This document shows positions 45,301-57,800 of a stretch of DNA of 64,000 nt, one piece after another. A program made the position numbers and the translations under genes. The notes under the pieces were generated by a model. The model was not told where the DNA came from. It made no database searches and was given only the letters and a program-made list of their open reading frames with translations. The DNA is from Cyprinodon diabolis (lineage: Eukaryota > Chordata > Actinopteri > Cyprinodontiformes > Cyprinodontidae): positions 20,103,377 through 20,167,376 of the forward strand of contig CM060080.1 of NCBI GenBank assembly GCA_030533445.1, in the 5' to 3' direction. The stretch's first letter is position 1, and each line of letters starts with the position of its first letter.

Positions 45301-48300
45301 CCCCACCTGATCCCACACAGGTGACCTCTCTGGTCTGTTCACCTGTACCACAGCTCACTGAGCACTGCAGACAAACAAATTAAATATCTAATTTTACAAA
45401 GATAGGAAAATATAATCTGTTTTTTACTGTAGCCCAAACAATGATTTAAATTTCCTAATCTTAGATTATTTTAATTTATCATAGTTTGTTTGCAGTGTTT
45501 GTTCACTCACTGAGCTCCATCCTGTCACTCGATACTCTGCGCATTTGTGCATGTTGCAGGTCCGCAGAGAGGGAGGAGCATCAGCATAGGCAGCACAAAT
45601 GGCATCCTCCACAACCTGGGGACCAGCGGCATCATGCAATATGCACTGCACGGTGCGCAGCTGAGAGCCCCCACCACAGGTAACCGAGCAGGCGTTCCAC
45701 TCCCCAGTTCTCCAGCTAAGAAATCAACCGTAAAGATCGAAAGATGTAGAAACATGTTAGAACCCTCTCTTTAAACAAACTATAATCTCTACAAACTAAA
45801 AGCCTAAAGAACTACTGATAAAAAGGGGATTTATTGCAGAAGAGTAAAGCGCCTGTTAAAGTGAGGAACAACTTCGCTCTGCACTACCTGCAAACATATT
45901 CGAAGGGGGAGATACTGCGACTAACCAGACTAATAACAGATTAATAAATCTGCGTTTGTCATATTTTGCAAGTCTGTAGCCAAATATTAGCAACATTTTT
46001 CCAGATCTCCAATTTACAAAGAAAAAATCTAAAATGACTAGTAGGAATGTTAAAAAAGGAGAGGTTTCATCTCCCCCTTTGTGTTTGCATTCAGTCTAAT
46101 TTCACTACAGCTAAAGACCCTGAGTTACCTGAACACTCTGGGTCTCATGGAGGATCTCCACAACTGAGGTGGATACAGGTATGCCATCCTTTCAGACAGG
46201 CATAAGTAAACAATCAAAAAAATCTGTCTTGGACATTGTTAGTTGAAACAAAAAAATATGGATGACTAATCATCTTCAACCAAATGTGCACATTAAAATA
46301 ATGACTAACCTTTGGGTCTGTGGGCATGCCTGGGGGTTGCATGTACGGTTAGACTGGGGTCTTGGCAGGGAAGCGCAGAGATAGTCTGGATAGGCTTCAT
46401 TGTCAATCGTGCAGAAAACCAAGCGAGACTGATAGCCTGATGGGGATACGGAGAGATTAATTGTTTGTTTTCACAGTCTTTGGGCCTAAGAGTCGGGAAA
46501 AAAAAGAAAGTAGTGCTCCATTCTGACCTGATCCACACTCTTTGCTGCAAGAAGACCACGATCCATAGCTCCAGTAGTAACCCTCTCTGGACCGTCCATT
46601 TGGAAGGTAGTATTCATACTCGATGCCCTGGTTAGGCTCTTGGCTGATCAGCTGGGAAGAGGGAGTAACTCATAAATAAGAATCACATTGATCAGTCTGC
46701 ATTAGACAAGAATTAATGTACACATAAAATGGGATAAAAGTCACCTCAACAACAAGTGGTTCAGTGGTGGGACCGCGGCCAATGATGGTCTCAGGTACAC
46801 TTTCCCCCTCAGCCCCTCGTTGGTAGTAGAGCATGGTACCCGCAATGCGGGTGGCCCTGGAAAACTCAACAACCCAGTGGCCATTGAGGTAGTACTCGCC
46901 ACGCAAGTTCTTGATGGCTAATCATGTAGAGCAGAGAAAGGTGTGAATGGACTTCTGCAGAACTGTTCAATGTACACCACTGCTTTATGCTCTTTAGTTT
47001 TTCCAAACAGTTGTCAGTGACCTACCGAGGTAGTTGCGTGTGGCTGTTTTCTCTCTGATGCTGATGGTTGTGGCTCCAACAGGGATAATGAACATCTGGT
47101 TGTAGCCTGAGAGGAAAAGAAACATTTCAAAATTTGAAAACAACCACATTAAAGAGATATTGTTAGGAAACAAAATAAGCAAGATGAAACTGAGATTTGA
47201 CCTAAATCTAAGTTGATATAGTGGTTTGTGAAACATCTCTTAAACTTAAATGTCATGAAATGTTATTACAGCACATGGATTCAGCCCCATGTTTTGTAAT
47301 AACAATACATATAATCATGTGCAACCAGCTGCCGATAGAAGCAATTTAACTAACTGAGCCCATATGTGTGATTTAATCGCAGTGTTAAAAAAGCACTCAG
47401 AGTGCACAGACCTCCACCAAGCAGCAAATTTCACCTCATATTGTGACAAACTAATGACTAAAACATCTGGTTAATGACTGTTGGAGTCCACTGCTGCCAC
47501 CCTCTGGTGTCGGAAACTTCCATTAATCACTATCTCACAATGTTAGAGAGTCATTAAAAATATCTGTAATTGGATTATCATGAGGCGCTCCTCTGGTAAA
47601 AATTTCATTGAAATCCGTTCAGAACCATGACTTTCAATGGGCTTCTGTGGCTTCTTGGTTAAATGTTAACAGAATGTTTAATAAAAGGACGCCTAAAACA
47701 AAGAACTGTGGATCCAGTTGAATGGCCTTTCTGAACAGTGGGGAAGTAACAGCTTCATCAGAGCTTTCTGACCCTCATCGCTGACCCACATTCTCATGTG
47801 CTCATTGAATAAGAAAAAAAGTTCCTCTCATGACTCCTATGCACACACTCACAGGTGGCCAATAAGATGCCTATAATCAGCCTCATAGATCAAACTATTT
47901 AATTTAAACAGTCTATAATTTGCTTTCAGTTTCAACGTAAATATCTTGAAAAGAGCGTCTGCATTTTTCTTTTCTTTATTTTATTGACACTATCTGGCAA
48001 AAAGACAGGGTTAAGTTTAATAGCAACCTGGGGCTCTGTGACAGAACTGGTAGACTGCTAAATTGTACTTACTTAGGATTGGAGGTCTACAAAAACAATA
48101 TTTAGGCTTTACATAAGCCTTTATGAACCATGAACCAGGCTAGTTCTCCTGGCCATTAACCAAACACGGCAATAGAGGCAGCAGCCAATCATGAGCAGCG
48201 CTCTCTAAAAACAGGTGTTGCATTTCCAACGGGAGTGGGAGGAGGTGAGGAGGCATGTGGCTTCAGCAGACAGCGGGTCCAGAGAAGCTGAATGTAGCAG

Positions 48301-48811
48301 AGAGGGATTTGCTCCACATTGCAGGAAAAAAGTGGCCATTGGATCCTTTCACTGGGTCCAAAGCCTCAGAGAACATGGTAGCTCTGGGGGGCTCATAGTT
48401 TTATCAACAAGACAAGTATTTGCCCTAAAATCGACAAATCTGTGCTATACTGAATATGAGCAATAATCCTCTTTTCTGTTAGTGATATTCCAGGTAGTGG
48501 AAGCATCAGGGAGAAAGTACGCTGACCTAAATTTCCATTTTTTTTTCTAGTACTGCGCCTAAAGCTTTATTTTTTTTTTGGTTCCACGCAAAACAGATAA
48601 AGCAGAAAGCTACCCCTGCATTATCACCCCAAGCACACAATTACATATGTCACACATTGAGTTGGCTGCATCATGTTGTGGGGATTCATTTTTTTAGTAT
48701 AAACAAATAAAATGTTCAGACATTTTTACAATACTCAGATTTCTACCTTTTTATTTCAATTTGCCAGTTTTGCATCACTCTGTGTGATAAATGGCTATCT
48801 ATCTATCTATC

Positions 48812-48882
<71 letters not shown>

Positions 48883-51800
48883 TTATCCATCTATCTATCT
48901 ATCAATCTATCTTTCCATATATTATATATATTCCACAAAAGTAGACTGAAAGTTGCGATTTTAGATTAACGCGATGCGGTAAATGTTGAAGGGAGGAGAA
49001 TCAAGAACCCTCAGTGTGTGGTGGAACACCACAAGGATTAGGTGCTGACACAATCAGATTAACATTCCAATTCTGTAATCCTAAATCCAGTTTTTCGAAC
49101 AACAAAGTCCCCTGAATTTAGATTTTGGCACAAATGTTAATACAAGAAAATAGGTTTGTGTTCACATATTTAACCTAAAGATCATACCATTTGGCAGGTT
49201 GCGTACGGTGAAGGTGTTCTTGATGGGATAGCAGGACTGGCCATTACCCCCACATTGCAGACAGGGGTCTTCCTGCTGAGACGAGTCCAGCAGGTTGTCA
49301 CAGCCCAGACGCTTAAAAAAGGACAGACAAACTTGTAAGAAAGTCTTAATTAAAAGCAAATTTGCCCCTTGTTAGTGATAAAGTGATCAAGTGATTCAAA
49401 CTCAGTTCAATTGAAGGACCACCACCATTCAATATGACCCACATGTTCAATTATACAGCATGCCGACATTACCTAACTTGGATTCCTGTCTCTCACAGAA
49501 TATACCTAGAAATACAGTCAATGATTCAAATACTGGAGCAGATTCATGAGTTTTCAGATGGAATTTTTATCACCGGCTGCACAGCTAATTGCATAACTGT
49601 TATATTTAGCTTTATACTCTATTCAAGTTGGTCAGTCATTGTGTTTATTTGGTTTATGGAGACGTAAGGAAAAAAAAGACAGAAAAAGTTTATCGCTGCA
49701 ACCGTACCATTTCACATTTCAATGCCTGTTAGTTTGTCTTAATAAATTGTGGCTTTGATAGGCGGGATTTTAACCCTTTAGGGACCTATGGTCCAAATCA
49801 GGTGATTTAAGCCACCCTTAAATTCAATTCAACTTAATTGTTGCATGCATCAATAGCTGTGGGCAGAAACAATCTTCTGTAGCGCTCTGTGTTGCACTGG
49901 ATCTGGAAAACCCTTTGACTGAAGACACCCTGTTATTATTTATCAGTCTTCTGTTGTCCATAACATTCTTAATATTCTTAAAGATTTTTCTTTGTGAAAT
50001 TGTATTTAAAGAAGTAGTTCCCTTGAGCTTTTAAGCCATCTTTAAATTTCTGCTCATATGCTCAGAAAGTCTGGCAGAGAAAAGCTGGAGTCAGAGATAT
50101 GATCCAGCAGCCATTTTTCAGTAAATGCATAAAATAACGAATATTCTGGCTGGTTCCTTGCTGGGACTCATAACAAAGGTCCAAACGATTCAAATGTTAT
50201 ATTTTATTTTTTTAGTTGGCAGTAAACTATCTTTTGAGACAAAATCATTGGGAAGAAAAACATAAACTTGCTCTCCCACTTTTAAAACCAGGGGATCAAT
50301 CGTTTTACTTTCCCTTTGTTTTTATATTTATGGGGTTTTTTTTATTACTTAAAAATGTTATAAAATACAATTTTCTTATGCTCTGAAGATTTGGCAATGA
50401 AAGAAGTTTTAATTGAATATAATTTCTTTTTTAATCCGTTTGTATCAAAATTGTCTGACTGGAAGTTTTCCAAGTTGGGATCTTGTAATGTTAAACTCAC
50501 ATAGAGCAGCTACCCTAATTGTTTATATTCTATTACAAGTCACTCTTGTTTTATTGTTAAATTGATATAATGTATTTTAAATTGGATCCCATGCATCGTT
50601 GCATGTGTGTTTCTTTCCAATTAGCCAACAAGTTCCGCACTTCACCACTAGACGAGGAGGGGACATCCAAGGCTTTGATCAGGAAGGTTTAAACTACAGT
50701 TAAAAAACATTAGCTGGCACAAAGTACTCAGAATGCAAGCAGAGAGAATATAAGAGACCTTGAGTCAAAGGCTAAACAGACCAGGTCAAGGAGGAACAGG
50801 TTGATAAACTGCATTTATAATTATATGAGAATGTGGCAGGAACAGGTGTTTGACGTTACTACATAGTGAAGCTAATCTTCATCCCTGCTGCTGCATTTCT
50901 CTGAGCTTGTCCTCTCTGATTAACAACCTGATGCTCCCAGTGAGGATTTCAGAGCAGTTATGAACCAATGAGATATCATCCTGCTGTGTCTGTAATTGAC
51001 CAAAAGCACTATGAAGGAGCAATTAGGATGTTATTAGACAGTTTGCTGTTGTACTTCAATTTTCTTGCCAGATTGCTACATCCCTGTGGCTGCAAAAAAC
51101 ATCCAGAAATGATTAAAATTTCTTAAAATCTGTGTATTTTCCCTTAATTTGAGCAGGTAAAATAAGATGATTAGTCAATAGAATGAGTATTCTTGCCCTT
51201 AAAATTAAATTATTAAAAACATAATTAAACATTATTCACCCCTCCGGTAAGTACTGGAGGGGTTCCAGTGTCCAGATGATCCAGGACTCCATGTGGTTGG
51301 TGGGCTTAAATGCCCCTGCTAGGGTCTGCCAAGGTAAACAGGCTCTGGGTAACAGGTCAGGCAAATAGTGCTTCAAAACCCCCATGTTGACTATAAGTTT
51401 GAGGCATGTGACACGTCCTGGCCCGGCATAGCCAGGACCCTACCCTGAAGCCTGGCCTGGGGTTTGGGTTCATCAGCAAGCGCCTGGTTGTCGGGTTCTT
51501 CCTCATAGACCCGGCGGGGTCCAGCCCAAATGAGTGATGCGAGATCATCCCCGAAGGGCGGTGTTGGATAGCCCCCCTTCCAGGGATTCCATAACTGTGC
51601 TGGTGGACTTCAACACCCATGTGGGAAACGACAGTGACACATGGATGGTGTTTTTTTATTATTCATTCACATGTCTGAGACACTCTGGTGGAGAGAGGGA
51701 CGGAGCTGTCCACTGATCACCACCTGGTACTGGGCTGATACGATGGAAGGGGAGGAAGTTGGACAGAATTTGAAGGCCAAAACAAGTAGTTAGGCACTGC

Positions 51801-54800
51801 TGGGGACATCTAATTGAGCTCTCAGTCACCTGGGGTGACTACATCCTCCCCAAAATTCAGGTTCTGGGGGAGGATGAAGACATGGAGTTTGAGTGGGCCA
51901 TGTACTCTGCCCCCATTGTTGATGTGGCCACTCATACCTGTGACCATGAGGTAGAACGGGATGCTGTCAAACTGAACAAGGAGTTCTATCAAACCTGGCT
52001 GGCTGGTGAGACTCCTGAGGCAGCAAGGCGGTGTCATTAGGCCAAGCACACTGCTGCCAGGTCAGTTATAGAGGCAAAAACTCGGGTTTGCGTGGAGTTT
52101 GGAGAGACTATGGAGAAAAACCATAGTTTCTGACCTGCAGCAGGCACTCGGGCTGTTGACAGCCGAGTATAAAGAGGCTGGGACGAGAATCAGCTCCTCC
52201 AAGTCCAAGGCCATGGTTCTTGATTGGAAAAAGGGGGCCTGTCAGGAGGCCATCAGGTTGGAGGAGAGATCAACTTTCAGCTCCAGCGGGGGGATCGATA
52301 TACAAATCGATGTGGATGCTGCTATAATACAGATGCTCCAACTGTTTGTTGTGGTGAAGAGAGACTTCAGCAAAAAGGCAAAGCTCTTGATTTATCGGTC
52401 GGTCTACATTCCTACCCTTATCGATGGTCATTTTATCTGGATCAGAAAGAACGAGATCCCGGATATAAGCCGCCAAAACAGTTTTCTCCATAGGGTGGCT
52501 AGGCACTCCCTTAGAGATAGGGTGAGGGGCTTGGTCATCTAGGAAAGGCTTGGAATACAGCTTCTTCTCCTCTTCATCAAGAGGAGTCAGTTGAGGTGGC
52601 TAGGACATCTTTTTCAGATTCCTCCTGGACCCGTTTCCTCAGGAGGTGTTCCAGGCATGTCCCAATGGGAGTATGCCTAGAGGATCACCCAGGGCTTCTC
52701 CAAGAGGAGCTGGGGGAGGTGTCTGTGGAGAAAGAAGTCTGGGAGTCTCTGCTGAGGCTGCTGCCCCCGCGACCTGATATGATAACTAGTACACTATATT
52801 ATGCACTTAAAATCTGATATTTTCCCTTATTTTAAAAATAAATCATCTTATTCCATTGGCAAATGGTCTTAATTACCTGCTCAAAGTAGGAGAAAATACA
52901 TATAATGCCACAAAAAAGGACATTCTAATATTACAGTTTTTACCGAGAGAATTTTATGCATTTTGCTGAATTATATAGAAGAAATCAAGTGAGAACATTA
53001 TTATACGTGGGCCTTGCTTTGTTTTAAACTTAGTGTGCAATGGTTTTGTTTACAAGTAAAAACTATACATAATTCATTTTTAAAGTGTGAATTTTAAAGT
53101 AAATGGACATTCAAGAGTATGCTGCACATCACTGTTAGAGGCTACAAAGCCCCTTTAGCTCGAGCCATTAATCACGAAAACAAAATGAACCATAAACATG
53201 AACATAATCTCTGCAGAACAACCTTGTTTGACCTGCTGGAAAATGTTGCACTTGACAGATCAGCTTGTTCCTTAGAAAACAAAAAACCTCAAGGCAGTTC
53301 ATTAGGGGGCTTTTTTGTTCAGGTTTGAGTAAACAAGGGTTGAAAAAATAGAAGTATAATAATAAATGCTCAATCTAGTCAATCTATTTTTTTTCACTAA
53401 CAAAGATCTTAAAAGTATGTCATGTATCTTATAGAAGTGTCTTGGATCTATAGAAGGGAGAAGCAAAGATTGGTGTTCAGATTTAAGAAGGTTGTCTTCT
53501 GCCTTGTTCATCTGTGAGATCTGCATTGGCCCTGTTCACAGAAAATTACCTTACAGACTCCCCCCACACAAATATCCCTCCGTCCTGGGTGGCAGGGTGT
53601 ACCGTCAACGACAGAGCTGCGATGGCGGTAGTAAAAGTTTTCACCTCTTGGCATGCAGTTCAGCTCACAGGGATTCTCTGCTGTACAGAAAATAAAGAAA
53701 TTACTTTTACTTTAAATTGTAAGTAGTGAAAAAGTGTCCAAAGATGTGACCAAAAACTAATTCTGACCTCCGTAATATGGAAGCCACTTGTAGCGTTTTC
53801 CTTGGAAGTCAGTCCCGTCAAACTGTGAACACTGCTCTTCCCGGAAATCCCTGGATCCTTCTGGACAATCCTGATTGGAACAGACAGGTTGATGGTTAGT
53901 CATCCAGACACAATTACTGGATAAAATAATGGTCTAATTATTAGCTAAATAAACTAATACTGTCTCTGGCTCATTCCATTAAAACAATACTTCACAGTCC
54001 AAGCATCGAATACTGAGGAACGATTAAAGCCAAAAGCTTAATAAACTGCCATGTATGAAAAACAGATTTCAGACATAAAATATGGAATTTCTCTCTTTCT
54101 TCACCTGGATGTTGCAGATGCGATAAGACTTGTCTGGGCCCACACAGTTATGCCCTCCATCTGTCCTGTGTGCATCAAAGGAGAAAAAAAAAACATAACA
54201 TCATTGGGCTTTAATTATAAAGTAAATAGAACCTTTTTTATTAAGGTAGAAAGAATAAGCAACAGTGACACAGTAAGAAAGCTGAGAAATACTTACTTAC
54301 TTAGTTAACTATTTGAAGTGTAATTCAGTGTATACCTTTAATTAACAGATATAGAACAGAGCAGTATTTTGCAAACTGCCTTAGCTATCATTTTCTTGTA
54401 AAACAGACTTCCTATAACGCCAAGTGTATCATATTTGATGCATGCACACCTCTATATCATCAGTGTGATTTTATTTTCTTGAAAACCCCATGTAATCATA
54501 CACGTGTAGTGCACAGAAAATGCATGATAAACTGCCCAGAAATACTAATGCACAAAAAAATGTTATAAATTAAAATTCCTAAGTAGGGAAATATAAATAA
54601 AGTGCATGCACCTATATCTTTTGAACATTTCCACATAGAGGGACATCAACAGCAGCCTAAATCCTGAGGGAGTCGAAAGGTTCAAGCGTCAATCTAGGAG
54701 ACGAAACTAATCTTTAAACCAACTAAAGAACATACAGTCTGTCACAAGCTGATCTATTAATTAATGCAAGTCCTATTTTTCATCTTATGTCTTTAAATGT

Positions 54801-57800
54801 TAGCAGAACCGTCTTATCACTGTTTAAGAATCTGAGCAAAGGACTATTTACAGAGGTTACATGGAGTTACAGCTCCATAGCTATGCAGAAATAGCTAGTT
54901 TCAGCGGTAAATATCATCTGCAGGTTCTTCATTCCCATTCAGCGCAAGTGCATTATTAGGCCATCTTTGTAAAAAAAAAAAAGAAAAAAAACAGATGCCG
55001 CCCTCAGGCTGGCAGGAGCAAGGCACGTTCCTCTCAGCATGCCAGATCTGAGACTACAACACGTCAAAACAACCATTCTGATAAACCTTTCACAAAAGAA
55101 TGCAAAGTCTGACATGTTCTGCTCAAGTTGATAGATGGAAAAAATATGGAGGAAAAGTTCAATGACTTGTCATAGCCAACCGTTTTTTATTTTTGTTGTA
55201 TTTTTTTCACAAACATGGAAAAAAGCCTCCCGTTGGAAGTCATTTTTCTTCTAAAATGAAGACACGGAGAAATGGGAGTTCCTGTAAAGTACATAATGAT
55301 TCAACATGTTAAATCACTGTGTTTAAAGGAGTGATTCAGGCGAACCTGGGACTGAGAGACAAGATATGGCAGAGTTCATTAAAGATGGGAGCAATGGGCT
55401 GGGCATCTCCCTGCTTTTCATGATCACTGAGGTGTAGAGCGGAATCACTCACCTCCAGACTGTCTGACTCACTGACTGACTGTGCAGACATGTTGAGAAA
55501 CAGCAAAATTGTTGTTTTTATTAAATTCCCGTAAAGAGATTGCTTAACGCATCTTCGTTTTGATAGCCCAGCGGAGGTTCACCGCAGTGACAGGTCAACA
55601 CAAAATAGAAAGTAATTCTGAAGAGAATTATACATGATTTTCTTAACTTCTCACACATAATAGAGGTGGAGAACCATCTTTCACCATTACAACTGAAATA
55701 CATCTAGAGATCTAGAGATTGATAAGTTCTAAACTTTGACTAGACAATTTTAACCCACAGATATACTTTGAACTAAAGCATGAAGTAAAGTGTGGCTGTA
55801 CGCTGAGGGATTGTTGTCCTGCGGTAGCTGAACCTCCACCCCATTCTCCCATCTATTTATCACCATGTGTATGATGCGTTCTTTAATGGCTATACCTACC
55901 CACTTATCATTATAGCTCAGATTCAGGCACAAATAATAGTTGCTGTGTTGACAGAATCTTCCACTTGAGCTGCAGATCTCTGCAATGCCTCCAGTTATCA
56001 CGGGCCTCTTCGCTGCTTTTCTCATTAATGTGAGTTGTGCATTGGTTGCGTTTGTCTCCTTTTTTATGTGTAATCTAATCCTGCTTTAAACCTAACAAGC
56101 TATGTATGATAATGTTTTAAGTAAAAAAAATAAATAAATAAATGAAAGAACTGAGATGTAGAAAATGTACTTAATGAAATTAGTCTAAGTAAAAAATGGC
56201 AGCAAAAGATTTTAAATGGGGGGTATTCGAGTAAAAGTGGGTGAGGATAAGTTTGTGTTAAATAAATTAGATCTCAACCAAATTCAAAGAGGACTGCGGT
56301 TTAAACATGAAAACATGTGGAGGTGTAAATGCTTATTTTAATGCAGCGACAACTTAGAGCATAGCGGGCGGGACGTTACCCTGAGAGTTATCTCGGCTAC
56401 ACTGAAATCAGGTCAATATCCTAATTTTTATGAACAGACAAATTTTTGTTTGTTTATCAGATCAAGTCCATGCCAGGATTCCAATTACTAGCCTATATAA
56501 TCAGAAAGTAAGCCAAGCTGCTGGTTTCACTTTTAGTTTCAAGTAGCAGGCATGTCGAGGTGAGTGCGTCTTCATCAGTGCAGGCAAAACAGCACAGCTG
56601 CGTGAGAATATGCCTAATGTTATTGCTGGGTGTTTGCCGCGATATTTGAGTCACAGTTGCACAAATCCTGCAGCAACGGTGGGCACTCTACATGGTTCTA
56701 GAAATTTAAAAAATTTTCAATATGTTCAAAAAATATGTAACCTAATCTTAAATGTGAGCATCCTGCGAAAGCTATATTGTAGAATGCGAGGAAAAGTAGA
56801 GCAGGAGCATTATTTTTCTATGCCATGGTGTCATCATACATTTTTAAAAACCAAAACCTGTTAAACTATAGTGTGACAGTATTGTATGGATCTAAGTATC
56901 TGCAGAGCTGCTAAGAAGAGAGCAAACACGCTATGCAAATTATATGCCTTTAGGGATTACAATAGCTCATGTGCCTTTTGAATTCAAGAAAAAAAGCTAT
57001 GAAAACAACTGTCACAGAGAAATATTACATTTAAATGTCAGCATTAACCGATATGTCATGATGTATCTTGTGGCACTCAGAAGGAAAAGTAGCAGCATGA
57101 GAAACAAATAAGACCTAAAATTATGAAAATGATACCTTAAAAGGTAAACATAACCCGTTCATGAGAAAACTTGTGCCCGTCAAAAGCGTGGATGGAATGT
57201 TGACGCCAAACTGATCCTTTTCAGGAGCCAACACCCAACTGAGAAAATCATCTTTGCTGAGTTCAGTTCATAACACAGATAATGATTCTGAGTTTCCTTT
57301 CAGCACATGTGAAAGAAAATGCTGACAGAATGAGGGCATCTCAGTACACCGTATTATAATAAAAGTCTGACAGGTTATGAGTGAAATTCAGCATTTTATC
57401 AACAGGTACAGTGCATAAAACATAGAGAAATAGAAAAGGTACCTCTGAGTGATACAGCGCCTTGTTCTAATGGTCACACCGCCGCCACAGCTCCGACTGC
57501 ACTCTCCATAGGGACCCCATGCATCCCAGTAATCCAGACTGGGCACCTGGGTGCATAAGAAAGTACCTTTTATATTTTGCATAAGTGAGGAGTTTAACTT
57601 GTACATTTTATAGTACAATTGTATTTACTTATTTTGTCTAAAAGTTTTAAGCATTAAAGGTACATAGTCATGTTATTCAATATTTTTTTAATTCATACAT
57701 CAGGAACTGATTTTGGTTGCATACAATGTTTTTATGACAAATTAAGGCCTCCTCTATGTATATTTACCATAGCAGGGGAAAAAATCTATTTCCACTTGAA

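Noticed and set aside
46131..46190. Possible extra papln exon with good splice-like borders
   Set aside because: It brings an in-frame stop in the required phase, and exons 10 and 11 already join in phase without it.
48712..48969. 85-codon open frame with LSIY repeats
   Set aside because: Produced by the (TCTA)n microsatellite.
52099..52542. 147-codon open frame
   Set aside because: Part of the Rex3-like retrotransposon, not a host gene.
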